DNA of 64,000 bases, taken from NCBI GenBank assembly GCA_910589415.1, contig OU342637.1:42748162-42812161 (forward strand), read 5' to 3'. A program made the position numbers and the translations under genes. Position 1 is the stretch's first letter. Every line of letters begins with the position of its first letter. The notes under the pieces were generated by a model. That model did not search any database, had not been told where the DNA came from, and saw only the letters and a list, made by a program, of their open reading frames with translations. Of the stretch, positions 20,440 through 31,352 are shown one piece after another. The stretch comes from Malachius bipustulatus. Its lineage: Eukaryota > Arthropoda > Insecta > Coleoptera > Melyridae.

Positions 20440-21837
20440 ACATGACTGCCATAGCTTAAGGGTAGGTGTAGTTTTTCAAGGCGATTCAGGATCTGGTTTT
20501 GAAATTTTCCTAAGGCCCTTGGTTTCGATTATACAGGGTGATTTGTGCAATTCGCCGAAATCTTTGATGAGCGATATCTTTTGAACGAATTGATCGAATT
20601 TAACGAAATTTGGTAGATATGCTCTACTAATGACACTTGATACCTCGCATTTTTCGCCGACTCAAAAACTGCAGGGCCTTACTTATTTTTTTGATATCTT
20701 TCGGTTTTGTTAAAAAGTTCACCCTGTAAGCATTTTATTCAAAATGTGGTGCCATTTTCTAAAACTACGTGAAAAATGCTACAATTGTGGTAAAAAAATA
20801 CTTGCCATCATTAAACTGAATCGAGAAGAAAATTCAGTTTTTTAGTTTTTTATTCGGGATTTCAATTCATATTGTGTTAATAATTTAAGAAAAATCAAAT
20901 GTTATTTTTTTAAACTTTCGCATTTTGTAGTTATTTCAAATAAATTTACTTTACCTACAGATTTAGCCAAGATTGGGGACTCTTCTACAGATTGTTTCGA
21001 GCTAAAAATAAGTTTTAACAGCAAAATAAATAACACAATTTAACACATTACCACATAGACAAATAAGTCAAGGAAATGTGTTGAGTTTGATGGTGGTCTC
21101 CTTGACCATTACCTGCACTGAATTGTAGTTTTTTTTCCCAACATTTGTGTTGATATTTTTCTTCCTGTTTCGTTTATGTGGATACTTATTTGTCTCTGTG
21201 GTAATGTGTTAAATTGTGTTATTTATTTTTGCTGTTAAAACTTATTTTTAGCTCGAAACAATCTGTAGAAGGGTCCCCAATCTTGGATAAATCTGTAGAT
21301 AAAGTAAATTTATTTGAAATAAGTACAAAATACGCATGTTTTAAAAAACCACATTTGATTTGTCTTAAATTCTTAACAACACATGAATCGAAATCCCGAA
21401 TAAAAAACTAAAAAACTGAATTTTCTTCTCGATTCAGTTTAATGATGGCAAGTATTTTTTTACCACAATTGTAGCATTTTTCACGTAGTTTTAGAAAATG
21501 GCACCAAACTTTGAATAAAATGCATACAGGGGGAACTTTTCGACAAAACCGAAAGATATCAAAAAAATAAGTACGCCCCTGCAGTTTTCGAGTCGGCGAA
21601 AAATGCGAGGTATTAAGTGAGATTAGTAGAGCATATCTACCAAATTTCGTTAAATTCGATCAATTCGTTCAAAAGATATCGCTCATCAAAGATTTCAGCA
21701 AATTGCACAAATCACCCTGTATAATCGAAACGAAGGGCCTCAGGAAAATTTCAAAACCAGATCCTGAATCGCCTTGAAAAACTACACCTACCCTTAAGCT
21801 ATGGCAGTCATGTCGTGGGACACCCTGTATAGGAAAA

Positions 21838-22041
21838 ATATTTCTTCTTAAAGTATGGTCTTTATTATAAACGTTTCGACCTACAATTTTGGGTCATCTT
21901 CGAGATTCTAAAAAGCAAACAGTTAACGATATACCTAGCAGTTAACCTTTTTTTTTTTGCTTTTTAGAATCCCGAAGATGACTCAAATTGTTGGTCGAAA
22001 CGTTGATTTAATAATAAAGACCATACTTTAAGAAGAAATAT
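21838..22041. repeat. Stem-loop core of the outer foldback
   Basis: Left arm 21838-21921 and right arm 21956-22041 are close reverse complements around a poly-T loop. The arms start TTTCTTCTTAAAGTATGGTC and include GTTTCGACC and GATGA(C/T)...TT words. It is the central part of the 13365-22067 element. Confidence 0.75.
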
Positions 22042-22519
22042 TTTGCCTATAGCCCTTAAGAATTTTCATATAACATTTTTTATACAGAATGTTCTTTGAC
22101 TCAGTAATGATGACCAATTTTTTAGATAGGACACCCTGTATATTATTACATTTTCAGATTGTCGGAGAAAATACAGTAAGAAGTGGCAGTTTAAATTGAG
22201 TAGGTTATTAGTTAGTGAAAATCGCAATTTTGAAAGTATAGTTTACGTCAGAAATTGCTCAAAATATTGGAAAACTGGCAGTAGCGTCTGACCCAGAATG
22301 GACGGCTTAAAAAGACGTCTGTCTCCATGTTAGTGGCGGTCCAAAATGGGAAGGAAAACTTCAAACTCTTCAGAAGGCAACTGGAAACCACTGAAGTATT
22401 CTGCCAAGAACACCACATGAAACTAAAAAAATTAATAAGTTGCCATCAGTCTCCAGCAAAACGAGGGTGGTAAGAATACCTGGCCATGGAGTCAAAAATA
22501 ACTTTTAAAATGGGACATG

Positions 22520-23270
22520 AAATTGGAACATGCCTGTCATGTCTATTCGAAGTTGGGAAACTGGCTAACACTACAGCTGCAATTAAAAGATTAGATCTGA
22601 AAATACTGTGAATTGGCGAAATTTTTCGGCCAGGAAATGGATAGCTTAGAATGGATGATATGACATTTTACTATGCCAATAACCAAGACAAAGACCATCG
22701 AAATGGAGTTAGAATTATAGTTCATAAAGACATCAACCAGAATGTGACAGATTTCATTCCCTAGGTACTTAGATAGAGTAATGCTACTGAAGATGAGATC
22801 AAAACCAGTCAATATAAATATCATTCTGGTATACGCATACGCCCCATCGCAAGGTAAATCTGTTGATGAAATTGACAGTCTATGACGATATCAAGAAGGT
22901 GCTAAGGCTTACCAAACCCCTCGATAATGTAAGGTGATTTCAACGCAAAAATAGGCAAAGGAGAAACAGTGGTCGGAGTAGATGGCCCATGCAGTATGGT
23001 AGAAAAAAAATAGTCGAGGAGATCGGTTGATACAGTTTTGTCAAGTTATAGACCGCGTGGTGGGAATTTGCGTGACATCCGACGATGAGGTGGACGTTGT
23101 TCCTCTCATAGTAGGATACCAAGTCTCATACTATACACGGAGGAGGTTGTTAATTCTAGCAGACCTGTCACCTGGGAAGTAAGTCGAGCACACGATAAAT
23201 TCCATCTTACCATTCAGACTCCACCGGGGATATTATTCGGACTGTAATCACATCTCGGGTGCAGTAACCT
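22520..23270 (+). pseudogene. RTE/BovB-like non-LTR endonuclease remnant
   Basis: Pieces in shifting frames give a recognisable apurinic-type endonuclease. They include GKLANTTAAIKRLDLKIL, an NGVRIIVHKDINQNV block, INIILVYAYAPSQG, GDFNAKIGKGE and GDRLIQFCQVI. The order and spacing match RTE-type ORFs (GTWN..., NGV.IIV, VYAP, GDFNAK.G, G..L..FC). More than five stops or frameshifts occur, the reverse-transcriptase part is missing, and the WN of the first motif is mutated. It is an old, dead fragment. Confidence 0.75.
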
Positions 23271-24177
23271 GAGAACATAAAGCAGTTTTGCCTAGCTAGA
23301 GTTCTTGGATGAGAGCAATATTCAGCTGCTCTTTTTTAAACTTCATGTTTATTTAGCCAAGCACATAATAGCTTGACGATTTGCCGTGTTTCAGATTAAT
23401 TTACATGCGCTTAATGTTGGACATAAGGTGCGGTGTGGGGGAGGAATTTGTTGACGGGAAAGCGAAGGATGACATGGGAAAAACGGTATATCTGACTGTA
23501 AGCTAGGTGGACTATCCGAACTAGCTAGCAGAAGCGTTTTTGTTTTTGTTTTTGAGGTATGTTTTACTTTCCCCCCCTTTTTCTCTTTGTGTTGGAGCCT
23601 TCCCGAGATGCGAAGTACCTCGTTTAGGCGGTTTATGTCCACAACCCCTTGAAGGCCCGGCTTTGGGCATGATCGACTTAACCGTCCTTGAGACGCGGTG
23701 TCTACACCCTTCATGGACGCATCGTCAATGGCGAACCTCCATGTTTGCTCAGGTTCTGACACTCTTAAGTGTATGACAGTCTAACTCCCGAGTGTTCAGG
23801 ACCTTGTTCGCTTTCCTCGGTCTGATGAGAGTCCTTTTCGCGGTGAGGCGTTCATCGTATCCGAAATTGTTCGGTCTTCCAGGTGACGACCATTAGACCA
23901 TTACGATTCCACGATGGGCTCTACTAGTGGGGCGGTCATTTGCCATCATTAAAAAACCGCTTGTTAGTTAAAGAAGATTATTTTTATTACGAGCCAAAAA
24001 TAATTGACCTAAATAGTTGTCAACATTTTTTAAAGCAGTTACATCGAAAACGAGAAAACGGCGCACATGTTACAATGAAGTAATAATTTCTTAAATCGGC
24101 AAACAGGCTAAAAAATACAGGGTTAGGACTATTTAAATTTTTTTTATTGAAAATGCACATGCACTGCAAGGAAATCC
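23271..24177. other. Unassigned, partly GC-rich stretch
   Basis: A 123-codon minus-strand ORF (23391-23762) starts MSEPEQTWRFAIDDASMKG and becomes basic and S/P-rich. I do not recognise it. The DNA from about 23600 to 23950 is unusually GC-rich for the neighbourhood, with short words like those in retroelement 3' ends. It may be the 3' part of the adjacent minus-strand non-LTR copy or another decayed repeat. Confidence 0.35.
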
Positions 24178-25975
24178 CTATGACGCTCTGGAAGCGGTGC
24201 ATGAGCGGAGATATCGATTCACGTTGGCGTTGAATCCCTGTAGGTTGTATACTTCGGGAAACACACCCTTTGGAATGCTATTCCAAAGTGATGCGGTTCT
24301 GTACATAAAAGAAGTCTGAAATAGGGTGGTACGAGGTGTAACGAGCTGAACCTGATACGGATGAGCGTCTGCGGCTCGACGTGTATATCTGCCCGGTCTT
24401 GTTCTTGGTGGGATCAAGCGGGCCACGTCTTTTGAACACCTTCCATTAAAATATTTGTAAAACAGACTCAGGTCAGCTACTCTTCTTCGATGTTCGAGAG
24501 TGTCTAAATTTTTTGTCAAATCTGGGTCCCCAATCAAGCGGATGGCTCTTTTCTGAATAGAGTCGAGTAGTCTCAGCGTATGTTTGGGAGCTGAGCTCCA
24601 AACATGTGAGCAGTACTCCAAGGATGGTCGGATTTGAGCCTTGTATAAGAGGAGAAGCTGTTGTGGTGTATAAAATTTCTTCGTGCGGAAGAGTGTTCCA
24701 AGTTTTTGAGAAGCACTCTTCGCCAGACCAGCAACATGATCATGCCAAGACATGTTGGCTCCGAGGCTCACTCCAAGTAAACGAAGAGATGACGCTGGGG
24801 TAAGAGAGTGTCCCGCCATCATTATATCTGGCTCCAAAACGTTGGTCTTTTTGGAGAAGATGACTGCTTGGGTTTTTCCAGCATTGAATTGGACTTGGTT
24901 TCTATCGCCCCAAGTTAGAATGTCTTGCAAGTCATTGTTAAGTATGGCAACTTCTTGCTCCCCGCGAGTCTGTGCGTCGATGGCAAATGTTCGCGCATCT
25001 TACGTATAAGAAGATATGACGGTCCTGTCGTCGGCAAAACTGTATATTGGATTTTTTGTTGTTTCAAGCAAGTCTTTTATAAATATTAGAAAGAGAGTCG
25101 GAGATAAAATGGATCCCTGAGGCACACCGGCATTGATGGAAAAGGTCTCAGAAAGAACTCCATCGACTGCCACCTGTAATGAACGATCTCCGAGATAACT
25201 CGCAAGCCACAAGCAGAATTTCTCGGGCATGCCGTAGGCCTGCAGTTTTGCCAACATGCTCAAAGTCCATCATGCCAAACACGGTCGAAAGCTCTAGAAA
25301 TATCAAGCGCAACCCCTCGAGACTCCCCATGGTGCTCGATTGCGCCGTTCCACAGCTCGGTGGCGTAAGTGAGGAGGTCACCAGTTGACCTCTGTTTGCG
25401 GAATCCGTATTGGCGGTCGCTGATTATATTAGCTCCTTCCAGGTATTTTAAAAGATGTTGGTTATTAGCTTTCTCCATAATCTTGTATATTACTGAAAGC
25501 AGTGCCACTGGTCGATAGTTACTTGGTATAGTCTTTTTGCCTTTCTTGGGAATAGGTTGGATCCGTGCACATTTTCAACAAGAAGGAAATATTCCCTTTT
25601 TATACGACAAGTTGAAAAGTCGGCAGAAAACAGATGACAGCTCAGTGGCGAATTTTTTTAGTACGATAACAGGTACGTCATCGGACGCAGAAGCTTTGTT
25701 TGGGTCTAAGGCTAACATAATGCTCTTTATGACACGCTGTCGGAAAACAATGTCTGACATTTTGAGCTCCACGGAAGGGATCATTGGCGGAGTTCTTCCA
25801 TGAAAGTCGACGGAAGAGTATGAAGAGAAGACTCCGCCAACAAGTTCGCCTTCTCAGTAGCCGTGGATGCGATAGACCCATCTGTTCGTGTAAGTGGTGG
25901 AATCGTGGATCTGGTGAAGTTCTGGCTGCCTTAGTTACAGACCAAATAGATTTCGAACCGAGCTTCTTCTTTACA
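24178..25975 (-). pseudogene. Non-LTR retrotransposon reverse transcriptase (Jockey/CR1-like), frameshifted
   Basis: Read on the minus strand from about 25975: SKSIWSVTKAA, then DPNKASASDDVPVIVLK, NYRPVALLSVIYKIMEK, QYGFRKQRSTGDLL, DISRAFDRVWHDGL, VPQGSILSPTLFLIFIKDL, and FADDRTV, where the catalytic pair is present as ADD. After that comes the long final ORF (24178-24930) with NAGKTQAVIFSKK, LGVSLG, LLYKAQIRPSLEYCSHVW and DLSLFYKYFNGRCS. There are breaks near 25550, 25260 and 25000, with about four frames used. The endonuclease domain is missing, so it is 5'-truncated. Its upstream end abuts a Gypsy gag start at about 25975, suggesting it inserted into that element. Confidence 0.88.
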
Positions 25976-26128
25976 ATATTTTTTTTGCTCCTCCTGGCCG
26001 TCTTCAAGCTTCTTCATGATGTTTTTCTGTTCTTCCTGACCATTTTTGAGCAGTAACATCATATACGCCAACATTTTCTCAGACATTTTGTCGCTTTTAG
26101 TTTCTTTTCCACTTCTTAATTTAACCAT
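25976..26128 (-). pseudogene. Start of a Gypsy-type gag, truncated by the non-LTR insertion
   Basis: The ORF starts MVKLRSGKETKSDKMSEK and continues into a coiled-coil stretch with a duplicated GQEEQKK unit. About 50 codons on, the sequence switches to non-LTR coding. It lies about 30 bp downstream of a primer-binding-site-like sequence and an LTR, as a gag start should. Confidence 0.55.
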
Positions 26129-26158
26129 TAACTAATTTTTCTTCTTGCTGGAATCGGA

Positions 26159-26176
26159 TCCCGTTTCTGACACCAG
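26159..26176 (-). promoter_or_regulatory. Putative Gypsy primer-binding site
   Basis: On the minus strand CTGGTGTCAGAAACGGG follows the LTR end GACCCGTAACA. TGGTGTCAGAA(G)...GGGAT is a common start after Gypsy-group LTRs. The tRNA is not assigned. Confidence 0.5.
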
Positions 26177-26177
26177 T

Positions 26178-26650
26178 TGTTACGGGTCTCACAATAATAA
26201 ATCACCACCAAAGTCTGCAAATCTTTATTGACCAAATTATAATCTCTGATTCTCAATAATAAACACACACAGCTGACTACACTACTACTTGTACTTGTCT
26301 ATTCTTTATATCCGCTGTACTGTCACTACTGGCTTCCTTACTTCACACTTCACTTCACTACTGCTCTGTCTATACTTCAGTCTTCACTGCTTCACGTCCA
26401 GGATACTACTACTCTGCATGCAGTCGCACGGCGGTCCTTATATAGTCCCCCCTGACGTGTCGGCGAAACAGTAGGCACCTTCTGGTAGGTTGTAGAACCC
26501 ACACCGGCGCACCGGCCACGGATTCTGGAAATGTCAGATTGTTCGGCGAGACCACTCCAGTAATCCATAGAACTAACGACTGTCTGTCAATGTGTCACAT
26601 GACATGTGACTGGAATTGTCGCGAACATGTCATTGCCTTATAACCCATCA
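26178..26650 (-). repeat. Putative 5' LTR of a small Gypsy-type element
   Basis: On the minus strand it runs TGATGGGTTATAAGG to GAGACCCGTAACA (TG...CA). A TATATAAGG box near 26438-26446 sits in the middle, and a primer-binding site plus gag start follow. Only one LTR is visible in the window, so the left border (26650) rests on the TG and the partial terminal pairing GGGTTAT/ACCCGTAACA. Confidence 0.5.
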
Positions 26651-27004
26651 TAAAAAAAGAATGTAAACGAAATGGTAGACTAGAATTTTCAAGAAAACAT
26701 CTAATTAATCTTCTTCCAGAGCGGTCTCGTTATTAATATGTTCGCGGAACATCAAGCTCGAAAAAATTTAACTCAAAGTCGTCGAATCTCTTCGGAAAAC
26801 GAACTTCTATGATAGGACGTTCTTGGCTAGACTCTACTTCTTCCTCTTTAGTTCCCCATTCAGCTCTTCTTCATTTCTATTGCTTGTTCTTTTTCTTCAA
26901 TTTAATTTTCAAGAATGACAGAAACCTGCTGATTATGACTGTTTAAAAAACACGATTTATTTCACTAAATTTTACATTTCTTGAAATGGTGATTTTTCTG
27001 GTAG
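26651..27004. other. Stretch without recognised features
   Basis: AT-rich sequence between the putative LTR and a non-LTR fragment. Nothing identifiable. Confidence 0.4.
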
Positions 27005-27540
27005 ATGGATCAAACAAAATATAATTTTGTGAACGGTTATCATATCCTACAAGCATTTTCTTCTGACTCTTTGGATCAAGCATGGTTCGTTTTTGACCAG
27101 GAACAAATATACAACACTATCGAGCTTTTCCATGGAGGAGCATCTGTTTCGGCTTTGACGATCCATCTGTTTGTGCTAGGGAAGTTGCTCAAGTCATCTT
27201 AACTCTCATGGAAGCCTACATTCCTTTTTCCAGAAAATGGCCCTCAAACAGCAAACCTTGGTTCAATAAAAGATGCAAGGAAGCTGTTGCAACCAAACAA
27301 TAATGCTTTTCAACAGTGGTGGAAGAGCCCCGACGGCACAAATCATCACAACTTCATCCGTGCTCGAAACAAAAGCAACGAAATAATAGACCAAACTAAG
27401 GAAGCTCATAACTAGACAATCAGGAATAAACTTCTCTCCTGCCCCAACGCTTCGAAATCTTTTGGTAGGTCACTAAGACAGTTAGCAAGAATTTCACAAA
27501 ATCAACCATATTCTACCACCCAAGCAGCATTTTAGGTTAA
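27005..27540 (+). pseudogene. Decayed non-LTR fragment (region between endonuclease and reverse transcriptase)
   Basis: Reading through frame breaks, the plus strand shows AREVAQVILTLMEAYIPFSRK, KPWFNKRCKEAVATK and ARNKSNEIIDQTKEA, then ARISQNQPYST. The EAYIP...PWFN..C..A...K pattern is the linker before the reverse transcriptase in Jockey/CR1-like proteins. It matches in kind, not in identity, the minus-strand copy at 24178-25975. No catalytic motif is included. Confidence 0.65.
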
Positions 27541-28564
27541 ATTTACGTCGATTCGACGTAATTTAGGTATACTAATCTAATTCACCTAACCTAAATTACG
27601 TAAAATTTACCTCGAATTTGCAACCCTTCCTTCGCTCAATTTACAAATTTTAATCACTTATGCCAAAAAGAAAACAAAAAAAAAATGCGAGCGAAAGAAG
27701 GTGCCATTCCCTCTGACCCCGTTTGGGTACTTTCAAATTTGTTTGAACCCAAACAGGACAGAGGGTGTAAAAAAAAAATGAAACTACAAATTTGTTAACA
27801 TGATCGTCTAAAAAAAAATGATTCGAAATTTCAATAACTTACCTGCCCTACGTTGTGTCTTTTTAAATTATCAGGCCAAACAAATACTAAATAAAGCTCA
27901 CATTAATAATAACAATTTATTGGACCTCTCCAATTAAACAACATGAAATTTCCCAGCAATTGATGTATCGTATTGTGAGACAAATAATTAAAAACTAAGA
28001 TTTTTCCTTTATCAACTACATACTAGAACAATTCTCATAAAGAATAATAGTTATTAAAATAAAAAAATTCTTGATCTCATTAAGATCAACACATTATCTT
28101 CATTAGGTACCTGACAAAATTTACATTTTTAATACTAATTAAATTGGCCAATTATTTTTCTTTTACAAAAAAAAAACTTTAGCTTAAGATTAAACACTAA
28201 ATTGAACAATATTCCACCCACTAGTTAAAATTAAAAATATCAGGTAATTATCTCCCAATCATTAAAATAACAAAGCTCCCATCTTGATGAAATTGGTAAC
28301 GCAATCTGGTGAATCTTCCTCTCTCTTTATTTAGAGACAAAATTCAATATAAAAAGCAATTAACAATGTACCTTGAACCTCCAAATCATTTCCTGATGAA
28401 AATTGAATGCAACGGAATCCAAAAACGAGATGAACAGTGACGCCTGCTCCCTCTCTAATTGGCTACGTCAGACCATCGGCCCTGCTTTGTCTGGATAAAC
28501 GCCATTACTTCAAAAAAAATGCTTTTCTACCAAATTCTTGAATACGGGATATTTCCTGACGGGG
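27541..28564. other. AT-rich DNA with small palindromes
   Basis: Contains a short inverted repeat around 27533-27620 (TAAATTTACGTCGATTCGACGTAA and a diverged partner TTACGTAAAATTTA). A hairpin at 27709-27770 has CCCTCTG.CCCGTTTGGGT paired with ACCCAAAC.GGACAGAGGG. The rest is AT-rich. It may be the far end of the minus-strand Gypsy whose integrase is at 45015-46283, separated by the 14-kb insertion; this is not proven. Confidence 0.4.
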
Positions 28565-28568
28565 ATCA
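28565..28568. other. Target-site duplication of the large Gypsy (left), ATCA
   Basis: ATCA here and at 42779-42782 flank the LTRs. A 4-bp duplication is normal for insect Gypsy elements. Confidence 0.85.
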
Positions 28569-31352
28569 TGCAGCGTGCCTTGCACGCTACGTTTTCTTTT
28601 TCAAAATTTTGATTCTCGATTTAGAATATTTTTATAAAGTTCAGAAAAGTTATGATTGACTGTACATTTTCGCTGATGTAAGAGGCTGTATTAGGCAAAG
28701 ATCACGAACGAACACCTGGCAGCTATTAAGAAATTCTTGCTTTTGTTATTTAAGTAAGACGTAGAAAACATGTCTGGTCGATTTTCTGTCCCGGTTCTGG
28801 GTTTTCAGAGTTTGAAAAGTATATCATCTTATGCGAATTAATTTTCCGCGTCTAATGAGACCACTCTCATCTTGCTACTCTAGATTTCGGATTAGTTATC
28901 CAGATAAAACCTAAAAGATTATTTCTTTGGGTGTGGGTTAAAAAACAGGAAAAGATAGTTGAGAAGACCCATAAAGAAACATAAACAACTTGCGTTTCGT
29001 TCTGAGACACGACGAGCCTCGGAGATATGCGGATTCACGATTGTGAAATTTAAGTTTGAATAGAGGGAGAGCTGGAGAGGTTGGTCGTACTGTCGAGAGT
29101 GTGCCGACGTATAAGGTGAAAGATGCGACACCGTCGCGTGCGAGTTTTAAGTGTTGCATACTGTCAATGATGAGATTTGGAGTTGAAAGTGGGTCAACAT
29201 TTTCGGTTAGACGGTAGTTGGGGCGCATGAGTAGCGTCACCCCAGAAAACTATAAGTAAGGGTAGAAGACGCGTTAGGCTCATTTTTGGGTCTTAATTCG
29301 GGAGATCATGTAGCTTGTCTACAAGTTCGTAAATTAGTATTAGTCCCTTGTGTAAGCACACATAGATATTATTATGGTGAAGTTGTTTCCGTGAAAGATG
29401 CAGTCTTACGTGAGTAATCTTTTGAATTTAATTTTGGTCATTATAACTAATGTTCGCTTTCTTGTCTTTACAGACAAGGGACGTAGTCTTGGACGTAGTC
29501 TTGGACGTAGTTTTGGGACGAAGTTTTGGAACGTAGTTTTGGGACTTAGTTTTAGACGAAGTTTTGGACTTACTTACTTATTATTGGATTTAGTTTTGAA
29601 CGTAGTTTTGAACTTTAGTTTTGATTTACTTTTGAGCTTCAAGTTCTAGAGTGTTAGATTCCAACTTCTAGTTTCAATTTTTTTTAACTACTAATTTCCG
29701 ATTTCCAGTTTTTGATTTCGAACTTTGAATTTCTAAGTTTTAACTTTTGATTCCTGAATGTTAATTTCGAACTTCTAGTTTCTGAGTTTTGAGTTCCAAC
29801 TTTCAAATTTCTGATTCACATGAAAGTTTACATAAAGATTCGATCATGTGGAGGCTTAGGTAGGTACCTACCTAGGTAGGTATACTAACCTGTGTGAAGG
29901 GTGATATTTGAAGAAGCTTGGAGAAATAAAGAAGAGTGGTGGAGTTTAGTTTGGAGGCATGGAAGGTTTCATCAGGCAGAGGTTCTAGCGCTTTTATATT
30001 TGGTCGTCCCAAGGTAGCAGGGGGAGCAGTCCAGCTCATCCGGCACCTGGAGCACCAACCAAGGGGTGCTAACACCAGTGCAAAGGCAGTTCCAGCAACC
30101 ATGCCGGCCTAGTCTTTGATCATCGCGCTTAGGTTAGAGGAACCTTAGTTCGTCAGTTTTTGAGATGGAGTTTTGAATAATAAGGTATGTCTTTATGAGT
30201 GAATAAACTTTTGCTATTTTCCGACAATCCAGAAAATTAAATAAATTCAAGTACAGTGTTTAATTGATTTCATCACCTATGACTTTCTAAGTGAAACTGA
30301 TTTTTGATAATATGTTATGAACTTTTATTGTGGTCAATGAGTGACTAATGTAATGGTTATGTGTAAAAATAATTTATTAAATTTATCGTGTGTGTTTAGG
30401 ATTTTGAGTTAGAGATGATCATTTTGTAAATTAAATTTTGAATTTCAGATTTTGTAGGTAGATACCGATTTTTATATTGAAACTTTTGCTTAAGATAAAT
30501 TTAAATTTTTGAGAAATAACTTCTGATTTAACTCGGAGTTCTATTCAGAATCATACCTATGTGTTATAGTTTAGAAATTGTTTAATAGAATTTGAACTTT
30601 AGAAATTTTTATCTGAACTATTGAAATGATATAGGTACCTGTTTTGAATTTTAGTCATGTAAGTTTGATATCTTTGGTAATAAGGTAGTATTTATGTTTG
30701 AAGGTTTGAATCAGGATTACTGATTTTGATTATTAGATTTATTGTTTAGGTATAAGATCTATTGGTGATTACCAGCCTAGTCTATTGTACTGATGAAATT
30801 GATTTTAATAAATCTTTGTATTAAAATTCAACAATTTTAGAGTATTAAGAATCAACCCTCCTCATGTTCTTTTAAATTATTTATTCAATCAGTAGAGTAA
30901 CATCAAGAATAAGGCGATATATCCTGGTATATTTTGGTGAGGTTTATTAATTTTTGGTTATTGTTTTTAAAATTGTTAGGAGTTACTACGGGTCCAGTCT
31001 GGTTCGGTGAATGCTGGATTTTCCAGAGGAAGGCCACATTTATCTGTCCCGGGCTGGATAATCACAACGAACCTTTTGGTGAAGTTTGGTTTTGGTTTGA
31101 TACTTTGGAAATTTTAGACGATCACTTTTCAAAATTTAAAATTTATTTTTCTTCCGACATTTAGAATATTTGGGTGGGGCATTCGAAATTTGATATGTCC
31201 TACTCGACAGGCCAATGTGGCTAATGTTACAAATTTGCCTAGTCACATTGAGATCTGTCAATAGCCACCTCCTTTTTGGGGTTAAGGTAAGTGAATTATT
31301 TTTTATTAATCAACTTTTTGAGTGGGAGTAAGCGAGGGGGAGGAAGGCTCCA
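28569..31352 (+). repeat. Gypsy 5' LTR, 2784 bp
   Basis: Direct copy of 40021-42778. Long insect Gypsy LTRs are usually a few hundred bp, so this is several-fold larger. It contains a decayed short-repeat array (29479-29640), a TAGGTACC palindrome cluster (29863-29884), and splice-like signals at 29410/29473 and 31287. Short ORFs in it occur identically in both LTRs only because the LTRs are copies. Confidence 0.95.
29479..29640 (+). repeat. GGACGTAGTTTT-type short tandem array in LTR
   Basis: Irregular 12-14-bp units of the type (G)GACG(T/A)AGTTTTGG. The homologous array in the 3' LTR (40931-41066) lacks 26 bp, about two units. That accounts for the whole length difference between the LTRs. 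Confidence 0.85.

Larger units (their letters stand above)
13385..21827. mobile_element. Inner foldback with CAGGGTGTCCC ends and TATA duplication
   Basis: The ends are CAGGGTGTCCCACGACATG and its reverse complement, flanked by TATA at 13381-13384 and 21828-21831. Apart from the BEL inserted 19 bp from its left end, it is one long palindrome: 20445 to about 21070 pairs with about 21181 to 21808 around a ~110-bp loop. Total length without BEL is about 1.4 kb. It has no ORF. This suggests a non-autonomous DNA element of a type widespread in arthropods; the superfamily is not established. Confidence 0.8.
13365..22067. mobile_element. Outer foldback of a three-level nest
   Basis: GAAAATTCTTAAGGGCTATA at 13365-13384 is matched by its reverse complement ending at 22067. 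The arm continues after the inner insertion, with TTTCTTCTTAAAGTATGGTC at 21848-21867 pairing with the complement near 22014-22033. The arms face each other around a short poly-T loop at 21922-21956. They contain AACGTTTCGACC, also seen as AACGTTTCG in the foldback at 381-606. No protein is encoded. The CAGGGTGTCCC foldback inserted into its left arm. Confidence 0.75.

Noticed and set aside
22080..22143. A tiny element with TATACAGAATGTTC and GGACACCCTGTATA ends
   Set aside because: Only one end matches the CAGGGTGTCC family well and the other has several changes. It is too short to separate from a decayed flank.
28938..29240. A 100-codon minus-strand ORF present twice (also 40390-40692)
   Set aside because: Both copies lie at the same place in the two LTRs of one element, so duplication is no sign of conservation. 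No family resemblance.
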